From contig CAWKBS010000001.1 in the NCBI GenBank assembly GCA_963847985.1, positions 87,082 through 151,081 on the forward strand: a stretch of 64,000 bases of DNA, read 5' to 3'. Positions 37,726 through 45,252 of this stretch are shown here, one piece after another (positions within the stretch are counted from its first letter, which is position 1; each line of letters begins with the position of its first letter). The notes below the pieces were generated by a model that saw only the letters and a program-made list of their open reading frames with translations, was not told the DNA's origin and made no database searches. The position numbers were made by a program, and so were the translations under genes. This DNA comes from JAIBJN01 sp963847985 (GTDB lineage Bacteria; Actinomycetota; Thermoleophilia; Gaiellales; Gaiellaceae).

Positions 37726-37731
37726 TAGTGT
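37726..37731 (+). promoter_or_regulatory. -10 hexamer TAGTGT before the 37739 membrane gene
   Basis: TAGTGT, seven bases (CCCGCCC), then GTG. This geometry sets the start of the following gene. Confidence 0.45.
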
Positions 37732-37738
37732 CCCGCCC

Positions 37739-38440
37739 GTGAATCCGCTGAGCGGCGTCTTCGGCGAGGCATGGGAGCTGTACAAGCGGCACTGGGCCCA
37801 CTTCTTCGCCATCGCGTTCGTCGTCTTCGTGATCGTCGCTCTGACCGCGATCCTGCTGGCCGCCATCGCCGGTTGGGTGGGCGCCATTCTCGCGGGGCTG
37901 GTGAGCCTGGTCGGCACCTTCTGGGTGCAGGGCGCGCTCATCCAGGCCGTCAGCGACGTCCGCGACGGACGGCAGGACCTCTCGGTGTCCGAGACCTTCA
38001 GCCGCGTCTCGCCGGCGCTCGGGTCGATCATCGTCGCCGGCATCCTGCTCGGGCTCGCGATCGGCGTCGGTCTGGTGCTGCTGATCCTTCCGGGCCTGCT
38101 TCTCATGACTCTCTGGATCGCGGTCATTCCGGCGATCGTCCTCGAGCGCCGGGCTATGGGAGAGTCCTTCGGACGAAGCTCGGCCCTCGTCCGCGGAGCC
38201 TTCTGGAACGTCTTCCTCGTCGTCGTGCTGACGCTCCTGATCTGGCTCGGGATCAACATCGTCCTCGGCATCGCCGTGTCGCCCTTCGAGCCCTGGCTGG
38301 GCAGCCTGATCTACCAGGTCGTCGGCGGGACGATCGTCGTGCCCTTCGTCGTCACGGTCTGGACGCTCGCCTACTACCGGCTGAAAGCGCGCGAGGACGA
38401 GAGCGTCGCGCCCGCTCCCGCGCCCGCGCCCGCCGCGTAG
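37739..38440 (+). CDS. YciC/glycerophosphodiester-phosphodiesterase-membrane-domain-like protein
   Basis: 233 residues with about six membrane helices. It starts NPLSGVFGEAWELYKRHWAHFF, has EVF-like FSRVSPALGSIIVAGILLG, a WIAVIPAIVLERRAMGESFGRS segment and ends in an AP repeat (APAPAPAPAA). The pattern (short amphipathic start, ERxGxxxALxRS between helices) is that of DUF7847/YciC-like proteins, whose function is unclear. The GTG at 37739 is picked because TAGTGT precedes it by seven bases. Confidence 0.7.
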   Translation: MNPLSGVFGEAWELYKRHWAHFFAIAFVVFVIVALTAILLAAIAGWVGAILAGLVSLVGTFWVQGALIQAVSDVRDGRQDLSVSETFSRVSPALGSIIVAGILLGLAIGVGLVLLILPGLLLMTLWIAVIPAIVLERRAMGESFGRSSALVRGAFWNVFLVVVLTLLIWLGINIVLGIAVSPFEPWLGSLIYQVVGGTIVVPFVVTVWTLAYYRLKAREDESVAPAPAPAPAA

Positions 38441-38459
38441 ACCGGCGAGACGCCCCGTG

Positions 38460-38465
38460 TAGGCT
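38460..38465 (+). promoter_or_regulatory. -10 hexamer TAGGCT before the HD gene
   Basis: TAGGCT ten bases before the ATG at 38476. Confidence 0.35.
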
Positions 38466-38475
38466 CACGGGCGGG

Positions 38476-39357
38476 ATGAGCGAGCTCGATCCGACCACCG
38501 AGCGGCGCATCGAGGACCCGGTCGCCGAGGAGGCCGAGCGCGAGGCGCTCCTCACCCCGGCGCAGGCGATCGAGCGCATGAGGATCAAGGTTCCGCCCCG
38601 CGCGAACAAGAAGCTCCGCACCCTCGTCGAGCGCGTGAACGCCGACGCGCAGCTCAAGGGGTGGTGGCACGTGGCCAACGTCAACGCGGTCAAGCGGCTC
38701 GAGATCAACGACCACTCCTGGGTGCACATCCAGATCGTCGCCAACATCGGGTTGAAGCTCCTGCGCCAGCTCGCCAAGCACGACGTCGAGCCGGGTGTCG
38801 TGCGCGACTACGGCATGGGCCAGGACGACGCCGAGGTGGTCGTCGCCCTCGGGGCGTTCCTCCACTGCATCGGGATGGCCGTCCACCGTGACCGCCACGA
38901 GGACTGGAGCCTCTTCCTCGCCGAGCCGAAGCTGCGCGAGCTGCTGGACGGGCTGTACGAGGAGCCGAACGCGACCGTGATCTCCTCCGAGGTTCTGCAG
39001 GCGATCACCAGCCACCGCCACGACGGCAAGCCGCTTACGCTCGAGGCCGGGATCATCCGCGTCGCCGACGCGCTCGACATGGCCGAGGGTCGCTCGCGCA
39101 TCCCCTTCCAGCACGGCCGCGTCTCCATCCACTCGCTGTCCGCCGCCGCGATCGAAGGCGTGGAGATCAAGGACGGCCAGTCCGCCCCGGTCCTGATCGA
39201 GATCACGATGAACAACTCGTCGGGCATCTACCAGGTCGACGAGCTCCTGAAGGCCAAGCTTCGCGGCTCGGGCCTCGAGCCCTACGTCGAAGTCGTCGCG
39301 CACATCGACACCGAGTCCGAGAAGAGCCTGATCCCGCTCTACAGGCTGGAGTTGTGA
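38476..39357 (+). CDS. HD-superfamily phosphohydrolase (COG3294-like)
   Basis: 293 residues. A region with HSWVHIQIVANIGLKLLRQL, then FLHCIGMAVHRDRHEDWSLF and ITSHRHDG, and IRVADALDMAEGRSR with the terminal HD-type Asp, gives an HD hydrolase metal site. The arrangement resembles the archaeal/actinobacterial COG3294 phosphohydrolases rather than RelA/SpoT or dGTPases. The substrate is unknown. The C-terminal ~80 residues (SIHSLSAAAIEGVEIKDGQ) form a second, beta-rich domain. Confidence 0.75.
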   Translation: MSELDPTTERRIEDPVAEEAEREALLTPAQAIERMRIKVPPRANKKLRTLVERVNADAQLKGWWHVANVNAVKRLEINDHSWVHIQIVANIGLKLLRQLAKHDVEPGVVRDYGMGQDDAEVVVALGAFLHCIGMAVHRDRHEDWSLFLAEPKLRELLDGLYEEPNATVISSEVLQAITSHRHDGKPLTLEAGIIRVADALDMAEGRSRIPFQHGRVSIHSLSAAAIEGVEIKDGQSAPVLIEITMNNSSGIYQVDELLKAKLRGSGLEPYVEVVAHIDTESEKSLIPLYRLEL

Positions 39358-39386
39358 CCGCCGGCGGCTACACTACTCAGCGCCGT

Positions 39387-39457
39387 TGCGGGGTCGTCTA
39401 ACGGTAGGACGCCCGGCTCTGGACCGGGTAGTCTAGGTTCGAATCCTAGCCCCGCAG
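39387..39457 (+). tRNA. tRNA-Gln (CUG)
   Basis: Acceptor stem TGCGGGG/CCCCGCA, anticodon stem CCCGG/CCGGG with loop CTCTGGA giving anticodon CUG, and T arm CTAGG-TTCGAAT-CCTAG. CCA is not encoded. A TACACT hexamer lies 12 bases upstream and a rho-independent terminator follows. Confidence 0.95.
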
Positions 39458-39466
39458 CCTTGAAGA

Positions 39467-39495
39467 AACCCCCGGAAAACCGGGGGTTCTTTCTT
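39467..39495 (+). terminator. Rho-independent terminator after tRNA-Gln
   Basis: AACCCCCGG-AAAA-CCGGGGGTT followed by CTTTCTT. Confidence 0.85.
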
Positions 39496-39597
39496 CTCGA
39501 GGAAAGAGCACGCCTCGGCCGCGAATCGGGGCGACTCTCATGCGCGGAGATGCGGAGAGATCCGAACGGGGACGGCGTCCGTATCCGGTGACGACCG

Positions 39598-39957
39598 ATG
39601 TCGCAGAGGCACGCCGTCCTCGCGGTTCTCGCTGTACTCGCCGTCCTCACGCTGCTCGCCCCGGCCACTGCAAACGCGAGGACGTTCTACGGGACGGTCG
39701 GACCGGGCTCTTCGATTACGCTCAAACGAGCTGACGGGACGATCGTTCGCCGCATACAGGACGGCAGGCATGTCTTCGTCATCCGCGACCGCTCGAGCAT
39801 CCACAACTTCCATCTCTTGGGGCCTGGCGTCGACCGGAGGACGGGCGTGGCCTTCACCGGTCGCCGCCGGTGGGTGGTCACGTTGCGCGCCGGGATCTAT
39901 CGGTACCGGTGCGACCCTCACCGGACGACGATGCGGGGGAGGCTCACGGTCGTCTGA
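39598..39957 (+). CDS. Secreted cupredoxin (plastocyanin-like)
   Basis: 119 residues with a signal peptide (AVLAVLAVLAVLTLLAPATANA). The mature part is a cupredoxin: an early His in SSIHNFHLLGPG, then Cys, His and Met ligands in YRYRCDPHRTTMRGRL. These are the four type 1 copper ligands. It probably carries electrons outside the membrane. A terminator follows. No oxidase or nitrite reductase partner is adjacent. Confidence 0.85.
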   Translation: MSQRHAVLAVLAVLAVLTLLAPATANARTFYGTVGPGSSITLKRADGTIVRRIQDGRHVFVIRDRSSIHNFHLLGPGVDRRTGVAFTGRRRWVVTLRAGIYRYRCDPHRTTMRGRLTVV

Positions 39958-40002
39958 AGCGGCGCCGCTGTCGATGCGCCGCCGCAAACGGCCTCCCAAG
40001 AA

Positions 40003-40029
40003 AACCCCCGCACGCGGGGGTTTTTGTTT
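40003..40029 (+). terminator. Rho-independent terminator after the cupredoxin gene
   Basis: AACCCCCGC-AC-GCGGGGGTT followed by TTTGTTT. Confidence 0.85.
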
Positions 40030-40111
40030 CCCACGGAGCGAGGGCGTGCCCGGCACGACCGTCCGCGAGGTGGCAGACTCGGGCGAAACGACGCTCGGAA
40101 GGGGAGGAAGC

Positions 40112-40486
40112 ATGGGCCGGGAGCTCTCGGGCTGGCGCACGTTCTCGGGCGTGATGTTCTATCTCGTCGGCGCGTTCAACGTGATCGGCGGGCTCGGGGC
40201 GCTCTTCCGGGACGAGGTCTTCGTCGCCGGGAACGACGTGCTGGTCGCCGACGTCACAGCCTGGGGCTGGTTCCTGCTCATCGTCGGCCTGCTTCAGCTC
40301 GCCGTCGGAGTGGGAATCTTCCGCGGCCATGGCTGGGGGCGCGTCCTCGGGGTCATTCTTGCCTTGCTCAGCGCGATGCTTCACATCGCGTTCCTGGTCA
40401 CATTCCCGCTCTTCAGCCTGATCACGATCGCGCTTGCGGTGGTCGTCGTCTACGGCCTGATCGTGCAGAACGAGCCCGCCTCCTGA
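40112..40486 (+). CDS. DUF7144-like four-helix membrane protein, copy A
   Basis: 124 residues with four membrane helices. GWRTFSGVMFYLVGAFNVIGG starts helix one and VTAWGWFLLIVGLLQLAVGVG spans helix two, the pattern of the DUF7144 family widespread in actinobacteria. It has a GGGGAGG Shine-Dalgarno. The stop overlaps the start of a paralogous gene, so the pair arose by tandem duplication and is coupled. Function unknown. Confidence 0.75.
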   Translation: MGRELSGWRTFSGVMFYLVGAFNVIGGLGALFRDEVFVAGNDVLVADVTAWGWFLLIVGLLQLAVGVGIFRGHGWGRVLGVILALLSAMLHIAFLVTFPLFSLITIALAVVVVYGLIVQNEPAS

Positions 40487-40878
40487 TGGACGCGGGGCCG
40501 CTCGGAGCGGGTCGCTCCCGGACGGGCTGGATCGCCTTCGCGGGCGCCTATCTCTTGGTCGCCGGGGGGATGAACGCTATCTGGGCCCTCGCCGCCCTGA
40601 CCGACCGCGAGATCCTGCGCGAGGAGGCGCTCGCGTGGGCGAACCTGACGACCTGGGGCTGGTTCTCGCTCGTGGCCGCCGCGAGCCAGCTCGTCGCCGG
40701 TGGGCTCGTGCTCGCGCGGCGAGTCGTCGGACGCCTGCTCGCCGGCGTGATCGCGTTCGCCGGCCTGTTCGTCAACTTCCTCTCGATCGGCGCGTACCCG
40801 GTCTGGTCGATCCTGGCCCTGATCGCAAACGGCCTCGTCCTCTGGGCCGTCACCGTCTACGGCGACGCTTTCGAATGA
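40486..40878 (+). CDS. DUF7144-like four-helix membrane protein, copy B
   Basis: 130 residues, paralogue of the preceding gene: GWIAFAGAYLLVAGGMNAIWA and LTTWGWFSLVAAASQLVAGG match helix positions of copy A. The ATG shares one base with the upstream TGA (TGATG). It may form a heteromer with copy A. Function unknown. Confidence 0.72.
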   Translation: MDAGPLGAGRSRTGWIAFAGAYLLVAGGMNAIWALAALTDREILREEALAWANLTTWGWFSLVAAASQLVAGGLVLARRVVGRLLAGVIAFAGLFVNFLSIGAYPVWSILALIANGLVLWAVTVYGDAFE

Positions 40879-40880
40879 CG

Positions 40881-41102
40881 CTAGTACCCGGGCGGCGGCG
40901 GCGGGGGTGGCCCGCCGGCGGCGGACTGACGGCCCCAGATCACGAAGAAGAGCGAGAGCAGGAAGAGGACGATGCCGGCCACCATGAGGATGACGCCGAC
41001 GGTGCCGATGTCGATGCCCGCAAACTCGGCGGTCACCGCGTAGCGCAGAATCGCCCCCAGGGCGACGAGGAAGATGCCGAAGCCGATACCGCCGTAGCCC
41101 AT
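40881..41102 (-). CDS. Small two-helix membrane protein, DUF6458-like
   Basis: 73 residues: helix one (GIGFGIFLVALGAILRYAV), the loop TAEFAGIDIGTVGVI and helix two, then a Pro-rich tail (PPPPPPPGY). This is the DUF6458 pattern common in actinobacteria. A GAGAGGAG Shine-Dalgarno precedes the ATG. It is convergent with the DUF7144-like pair. Confidence 0.75.
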   Translation of the reverse strand: MGYGGIGFGIFLVALGAILRYAVTAEFAGIDIGTVGVILMVAGIVLFLLSLFFVIWGRQSAAGGPPPPPPPGY

Positions 41103-41170
41103 CGCGTCACTCCTCTCGCAGGCGACCGGTCCGCGGGAGCGTACAGGACCGTCCGTACGGAGACGCCGCG

Positions 41171-41902
41171 GTGACCGAAGCGTTCCTCTGGGGCGCGTTC
41201 GCGGCGTCGTCCCTCGTACTCGGCGGCGTCGTGGCCCTGGCGTTCCACGTGAGCGGCCGCGTTCTCGGCCTCATCCTCGCGTTCGGAGCGGGCGTGCTCA
41301 TCAGCGCCGTGGCCTACGAGCTCGTCGAGGAGGCCTTCGCGACCTCGAAGAGCGGCCAGTGGGTCGCTGCCGGGCTCTTCGCGGGCGCACTCGTCTACTT
41401 CGGCGGCGACGAGCTGATCGACCGCCGGGGCGGCGACAAGCGCAAGAGCATGGGCGGCGAGCAGGAGGAGGGCACCGCGCTCGCCATCGTCCTCGGGATC
41501 GTCCTGGACGGGATCCCCGAGTCCGTGGTGATCGGGCTGACGCTGCTCGAGGGCGGAAGCGTCGGCGTGGCCATGCTCGTCGCCGTCTTCATGTCGAACC
41601 TCCCGGAAGCGATCGGGGCCACGAGCGGCCTTGCGGTCGCGGGCTGGCGACGGTCTCGGATCCTGGGCCTCTGGGGGCTGGTCGTCGTTTCGTCGGGCCT
41701 CGCTTCCCTCGCCGGTTACGCGCTCCTCGACGACGCTTCGCCGAACGCGGTCGCCTTCGTGCTCGCGTTTGCGGGCGGCGCGATCCTGACGATGCTCGCC
41801 GAGACGATGATCCCGGAGGCCTACCTCCGTGGTGGCAAGGCGGTCGGCCTGGTGACGACGCTCGGCTTCGCCGTTGCCTTCGCGGTCTCGACGCTCGATT
41901 GA
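41171..41902 (+). CDS. ZIP-family metal transporter-like protein
   Basis: 243 residues with about eight helices. The helix 4 and 5 metal motifs appear as DGIPESVVIG and SNLPEAIGATSG, in place of the usual HNxPEG pair; Pro and Glu are kept and the His is replaced. A hydrophilic loop (DRRGGDKRKSMGG) separates the halves. ZIP proteins import Zn, Fe or Mn, but this His-poor subgroup may differ. It stands alone and starts with GTG. Confidence 0.82.
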   Translation: MTEAFLWGAFAASSLVLGGVVALAFHVSGRVLGLILAFGAGVLISAVAYELVEEAFATSKSGQWVAAGLFAGALVYFGGDELIDRRGGDKRKSMGGEQEEGTALAIVLGIVLDGIPESVVIGLTLLEGGSVGVAMLVAVFMSNLPEAIGATSGLAVAGWRRSRILGLWGLVVVSSGLASLAGYALLDDASPNAVAFVLAFAGGAILTMLAETMIPEAYLRGGKAVGLVTTLGFAVAFAVSTLD

Positions 41903-42249
41903 GCAAGTCGCTCCCAATAGGAGACCCGCGCCGGAGCACGATGGCGGCCCTCTGATCGGCCGCAGTTCAAGTGGCGCTCCCCGCGGGTCTGCGCGAAGTC
42001 TCTGCCTCCAGGCCGTCGCCGTCAACCGTTTCGACGATGCCCCTTTGGAAGCACGACAGCGAGGGCAGGCGCCGCAATCCTGAGACCGTCGGGGCGCGAC
42101 CAGGCGGCCCCGGCAGGGAGGAAGCCGCGGCTGGCGGCAGGTCGCAGCTTCGTCCAGGGGCGGCCTCTCCCCAGCGCCGCCCCCTCGGCTCCCCATTCCG
42201 AACTTTGGGCTAGGTCGTTCCTCTACCTCGGTTCGTTGCCGGGCACGGC

Positions 42250-42510
42250 GGGCGTGTGAGATAAGCGAAAGGTCCCCGAGACCCTTCGGGATTCGCCGCG
42301 TGAGGGGAACTCGGCGAAGGACTCGGGCACGAATGGAGGCTCGGCGTTCGGGCCGCAGAACGCCGGGCCTCCTTCTGCCACGCAGGGCCCGTCGCGCCTT
42401 GCAATTTCATGCGCGGATCCGCACAATCGCTCGTGCGCACGAAGGCTTTCCGATCGTCCGTCGGACAGCGAGCGCAGGACAGAGGCCGGCGGCCCGGCCT
42501 CTGTCTCTTG
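42250..42510 (+). ncRNA. Candidate structured RNA ending in a terminator-like hairpin
   Basis: Four successive stems end with AGAGGCCGG-CGGC-CCGGCCTCT and GTCTCTT. The stem at 42335–42372 pairs GGAGGC and CGGCGTTC with GAACGCCG and GCCTCC around an 8-base loop. No tmRNA, RNase P or SRP motif is recognised. Candidate only. Confidence 0.25.
42481..42508 (+). terminator. Terminator-like hairpin before tRNA-Glu
   Basis: Perfect 9 bp stem AGAGGCCGG/CCGGCCTCT, 4-base loop, followed by GTCTCTTG. The U-tract is imperfect. Confidence 0.5.
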
Positions 42511-42553
42511 ATGGCGACCGGCGCCGAGGATCGGCTACCCTGTCGCCAGGCAC

Positions 42554-42626
42554 GGCGCATTCGTCTAGTGGCCTAGGACGCCGCCCTCTCACGGCGGTAG
42601 CACGGGTTCGAATCCCGTATGCGCCT
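42554..42626 (+). tRNA. tRNA-Glu (CUC), integration target
   Basis: Acceptor GGCGCAT/ATGCGCC, anticodon stem CCGCC/GGCGG with loop CTCTCAC (anticodon CUC), and T arm ACGGG-TTCGAAT-CCCGT. CCA is not encoded. TACCCT lies 12 bases upstream. The 3' 51 bases belong to a direct repeat whose other copy is at 49122–49173. Confidence 0.95.
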
Positions 42627-42627
42627 C
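42576..42627 (+). repeat. attL-like direct repeat (3' part of tRNA-Glu)
   Basis: 52 bp from GGACGCCGCC to ATGCGCCTC, identical to 49122–49173. It starts in the D-arm side and covers the anticodon arm, T arm and 3' acceptor strand, the classic tyrosine-recombinase crossover site. Confidence 0.85.
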
Positions 42628-42634
42628 CTCCGAA

Positions 42635-42658
42635 AAGCCCCGCTCACGCGGGGTTTTT
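42635..42658 (+). terminator. Rho-independent terminator after tRNA-Glu
   Basis: GCCCCGC-TCAC-GCGGGG followed by TTTTT. Confidence 0.85.
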
Positions 42659-42720
42659 CTCGTTCTCGGGCTATGACGTCGACGGCTCACGAAGGGTCAC
42701 AAAGGGGCTTCGGGGCGCAC

Positions 42721-42743
42721 GATTGGCACGCGATTGGCACACG
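42721..42743 (+). repeat. Tandem GATTGGCAC motif near the left end of the element
   Basis: GATTGGCACGCGATTGGCAC, two GATTGGCAC units 11 bp apart, 94 bp inside the left repeat. Its counterpart is at 49059–49080. Possible arm-type recombinase or excisionase sites. Confidence 0.4.
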
Positions 42744-42794
42744 ACCTCGGCGCCGGTCGACGTAACTTCGAGGCCGACCGGCACGCTTTGAAGC

Positions 42795-42983
42795 ATGGCA
42801 ACAACCGAACGCACCCGCCCTCTGCTCACGATCCCCGAGGCCGCCGAGCAGCTGAACCTCTCCACGTCGACTGTGCGCCGCCGCATCTGGGACGGCGAGC
42901 TCCCGGCCGTGCGCCTCGGCCTCGGCCCCGCCGGCGCCAGTCCGAAGCCCGTGCCGGACGACGTCGTCGTCTTGGGCAACTAG
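42795..42983 (+). CDS. Excisionase / MerR-type helix-turn-helix protein
   Basis: 62 residues. LLTIPEAAEQLNLSTSTVRR then IWDGELPAVRLG is the AlpA/excisionase-type winged HTH used for directing excision. The tail ends DDVVVLGN. The gene is next to the tRNA-Glu attachment site, the usual place for xis. Its integrase partner is missing. No Shine-Dalgarno is seen. A general transcriptional regulator of the element is the alternative. Confidence 0.75.
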   Translation: MATTERTRPLLTIPEAAEQLNLSTSTVRRRIWDGELPAVRLGLGPAGASPKPVPDDVVVLGN

Positions 42984-43144
42984 GGGAGCCGCCACGTTCA
43001 GCGTCGCGGCCGGTCAGCATCGACCGTTTCGGACATCTAGTGAAGACGCCTGGGGCGACAGAAACCTGCGCCGACCTTCGTGGCCGACCTTCAGCCTGGT
43101 GGGCACCTCGATGCCGCCGGGCAAGCTAACGGCCGCCCTTTCGG

Positions 43145-43480
43145 TCAGGCTGCGCCGGGATCGTCCGACCGCGGGTCAGCCTCCATGATCTCCTCCACGG
43201 CGACGACCTTCTCGACGAGCGTGAAGCCCTCGTTCTCTTCGACGACCTTCTCGATCTCTGACCGTTCGTGTCCAGGGACGACCACAAAGACCGTCGAGCG
43301 GGAACGGACGCGCTCGTACTCGGCCTGAGTGAGCTCGACGATCTCGACGCACGAAGTCTCGCTGCACTCGCACAGGTAGTCGGTCGTCTTCGACCACGCA
43401 GGGGCCAAGTCGTCGAGGCGCTCGTTCACCGAGCGAAAAAGAATCTCGTTCTTCGCAAGACGTTCGTCAGAAAGAGACAC
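43145..43480 (-). CDS. Small acidic protein with CECxxxxC motif, unknown function
   Basis: 111 residues from a GTG preceded by GGAGAAGGGGGC. The start SDERLAKNEILFRSVNERLDD is helical. A Cys cluster follows (YLCECSETSCVEIVELTQAEY), then RSTVFVVVPGHERSEIEKVVE. The CxCx4–5C pattern could bind zinc. I have the impression of a recurrent small family in Thermoleophilia, but no name. Only 160 bp from the HTH gene and convergent with it. Confidence 0.65.
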   Translation of the reverse strand: MSLSDERLAKNEILFRSVNERLDDLAPAWSKTTDYLCECSETSCVEIVELTQAEYERVRSRSTVFVVVPGHERSEIEKVVEENEGFTLVEKVVAVEEIMEADPRSDDPGAA

Positions 43481-44193
43481 CGCTAGCCCCCTTCTCCTCC
43501 GAAGTGGCACCAACCCCGCTCCGGCTGCGCGCGCTGAGCCGAGAAACCGGTATCTCTGGGGTCCTCTCTGCGCCTGGCATTCCACAACCCCGAAGCTAAT
43601 GATTCCCGCCCCCGTGCCCACCAAACCCCGAAGCCCTTGAGGGAAACGGGAGCGGCTTGCAAGACTAGGCGCGGCGTGTCGACCCTGGCGAGCCATCTGG
43701 TGGCCGCAACCAGGGCTCATCTCCTTTCGGCACCCGCCGGCCCATTCCATAGAGCGCGGACGGCAGCTCCGGGCGTCGTAGTCGTCCCTACCGGTTAGAG
43801 GGTGGTCAGGTTAGGGCGCGTCTCACACAACCCCAGCCGCCTTCTTCGCAAGAGAAGCTCGCGGGAAAAGCGTGATCGAGAGGGCGGGTGTCGACCGAAC
43901 AGCACGCCTGCCGACTGCGGCAATCGACGAGACACGGACGACACCCGCCACCCAGGCTTTTCCAGGTGGACGCCGTTGCTCCTGCTGGTTACGCGACCCC
44001 GTAGGTTTCGCGGCCGCCTGGCACCGGGAAGGGTTCTCGTCACGACGCACGTCACGGCGTCGCCGGAGAAGGGGGACGTCCCTTACGGGAGCCGGCGCGC
44101 GGAAGGGCTCAGAAGCGTCGGGCGCGAGGCGATGCGGCGGCCAGCGCGCCCGACGCTTGTGAACCTGGAGCGACGCAAGTGGAGGAGGGACTC
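43481..44193. other. 713 bp without a supported gene; holds a perfect 14 bp inverted repeat
   Basis: Reading frames here lack codon bias and homology. The notable feature is AAGCGTCGGGCGCG (44113–44126) and its complement CGCGCCCGACGCTT (44145–44158) with an 18-base loop, ending 36 bp before the DUF2188 start. Confidence 0.6.
44113..44158. repeat. Perfect 14 bp inverted repeat upstream of the DUF2188 gene
   Basis: Both arms match without error. As RNA it would be a stable hairpin just before the Shine-Dalgarno of the next gene, able to act as a terminator/attenuator or protein site. No U-tract follows. Confidence 0.6.
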
Positions 44194-44430
44194 GTGGCAT
44201 ACGGCGACGCACGTGTGACCTATCACGAGGGAGAAGGCAAGTGGGCCGTTGACGTCGAGGGTGCTGCTTGGGCGGCCTCTCGGCACGACAAGAAGGAGCG
44301 GGCTGACCAGGCTGGCCGAGCGGTGGCGGAAGCGTGCGGTTTGGATCTGATCGCCCAGGGAACGCACGGTCGAACCCAGAAGCCGAAGCGGGATCGAGCA
44401 ACGAAGGAGGGGGCATGTACATCGGGATAG
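44194..44430 (+). CDS. DUF2188 domain protein
   Basis: 78 residues from a GTG preceded by GGAGGAGGG. The pattern VTYHEGEGKWAVDVEGAAWA, then ADQAGRAVAEACG and LIAQGTHGRTQ, matches DUF2188, small soluble proteins of unknown function often found near stress genes. The end overlaps the following mini-gene by 16 bp, and a PRC-barrel gene comes next, forming a tight three-gene unit. Confidence 0.75.
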   Translation: MAYGDARVTYHEGEGKWAVDVEGAAWAASRHDKKERADQAGRAVAEACGLDLIAQGTHGRTQKPKRDRATKEGACTSG

Positions 44431-44480
44431 GAACGGTGGCTCTCATTCTCATCATCGTTCTGCTCATCTGGCTTCTCTAA
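44415..44480 (+). CDS. 21-residue single-helix membrane peptide
   Basis: MYIGIGTVALILIIVLLIWLL is one hydrophobic helix, preceded by a strong AAGGAGGGGG Shine-Dalgarno at the right distance. Such tiny peptides accompany PRC-barrel or DUF2188 genes in actinobacteria (inference). It begins inside the DUF2188 gene end and is 17 bp from the PRC-barrel start. Too short for homology. Confidence 0.55.
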   Translation: MYIGIGTVALILIIVLLIWLL

Positions 44481-44497
44481 CGACGGAGGGAACGAAC

Positions 44498-44872
44498 GTG
44501 ACGAGCAATGACATGTGGACGTATCGCGAGGCCGGGGGCCTCGGCGTCGACGTCGCCCGCGGAGTTGACATCGCCGGCTTCAGCGTCGAGGCGCTCGACG
44601 GGGGCATCGGCAAGGTCGACGAGGCGACGTACGACGTCGGCTCGAGCTACATCGTCGTCGACACGGGCCCGTGGATTTTCGGGAAGAAGGTGCTGCTGCC
44701 CGCGGGCGTCATCGACCGCATCGACGCGCCGGATGAGACGATCTACGTCAGCCGGGCGAAGGATCAGATCAAGGACTCGCCGGAGTTCGACGAGTCGAGC
44801 TACCGCGAGGAGAGCTACCGCACCGAGGTCGGAAGCTACTACGGCCCCGAGGGTCGCGGTTACACGAACTAG
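44498..44872 (+). CDS. PRC-barrel domain protein
   Basis: 124 residues. The PRC-barrel core is about residues 25–80 (DIAGFSVEALDGGIGKVDEA, SSYIVVDTGPWIFGKKVLLP, GVIDRID); the tail is Tyr/Glu-rich (SYREESYRTEVGSYYG). PRC-barrels bind RNA or act in photosynthetic, stress or ribosome contexts. GGAGGG precedes the GTG start. A strong hairpin terminator follows at 44898–44923. Confidence 0.82.
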   Translation: MTSNDMWTYREAGGLGVDVARGVDIAGFSVEALDGGIGKVDEATYDVGSSYIVVDTGPWIFGKKVLLPAGVIDRIDAPDETIYVSRAKDQIKDSPEFDESSYREESYRTEVGSYYGPEGRGYTN

Positions 44873-44897
44873 GACGGAACCTCGCAACGAGCAGCGT

Positions 44898-44923
44898 GGC
44901 GGCCGGGCTCATGCCCGGCCGCC
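44898..44923 (+). terminator. Strong hairpin after the PRC-barrel gene
   Basis: GGCGGCCGGGC-TCAT-GCCCGGCCGCC, perfect 11 bp stem, then TTGCGTT. Confidence 0.75.
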
Positions 44924-44964
44924 TTGCGTTAACGAACTGGCCCTATCCTGTCGATGGTTCGCTC

Positions 44965-45252
44965 GTGCCGACCGTCGACTGGGACAACTTCGACCCTGAA
45001 TCGCTGTTCCGGGAACTCCGTGAAGGGCTCGGGGGTCCCGACGGCGAGAAGATGATCTGGGCCTTCGAGCAGGCGCTGGGGGTGGCTCGGATCGATCCCG
45101 ACTTGCTGAACCACATTTTGGCAGCGGCCGCGTGCCTACTGGCACACGCGCACGGGGATTCACCCCGCGCCGTGCTCGCCGCGTTCGCCCGACGCTCGAT
45201 CTCCGATCGCGAGTGGAGCGAGCGTTACGCTGTCCTTTTCTCGGCCGGGTAG
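44965..45252 (+). CDS. Hypothetical helical protein
   Basis: About 95 residues. VDWDNFDPESLFRELREGLG, KMIWAFEQALGVARIDPDLL and CLLAHAHGDSPRAVLAAFAR suggest an all-alpha fold. The longer in-frame start at 44896 would lie within the terminator of the previous gene, so the GTG at 44965 is preferred. No Shine-Dalgarno. Not recognised. Confidence 0.45.
   Translation: MPTVDWDNFDPESLFRELREGLGGPDGEKMIWAFEQALGVARIDPDLLNHILAAAACLLAHAHGDSPRAVLAAFARRSISDREWSERYAVLFSAG

Larger units (their letters stand above)
41903..42553. other. 650 bp gene-free stretch rich in RNA-like hairpins, upstream of tRNA-Glu
   Basis: No convincing gene in any frame. Hairpins seen: a nested structure at 41922–41990 (AGACCCGCG…CGCGGGTCT closing GGAGC/GCTCC and GCGGCC/GGCCGC), GGGGCGGC/GCCGCCCC at 42157–42183, CCCGA/TCGGG at 42275–42290, TTCGCCG/CGGCGAA at 42292–42318, a ~15 bp stem at 42335–42372 and a terminator-like hairpin at 42481–42502. 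Confidence 0.6.

Noticed and set aside
41922..41990. A possible decayed tRNA (7 bp acceptor-like stem AGACCCG/CGGGTCT and GTTCAA)
   Set aside because: The anticodon-like loop has 8 bases and no T stem forms, so it is kept only as a structured element.
42210..42560. Minus-strand open frame upstream of tRNA-Glu
   Set aside because: No homology, no start signal, and it overlaps hairpins and the tRNA. Coding is unlikely.
43802..44218. Plus-strand open frame inside the element
   Set aside because: Arg-rich without domain pattern, no ribosome site, and it covers the 14 bp inverted repeat.
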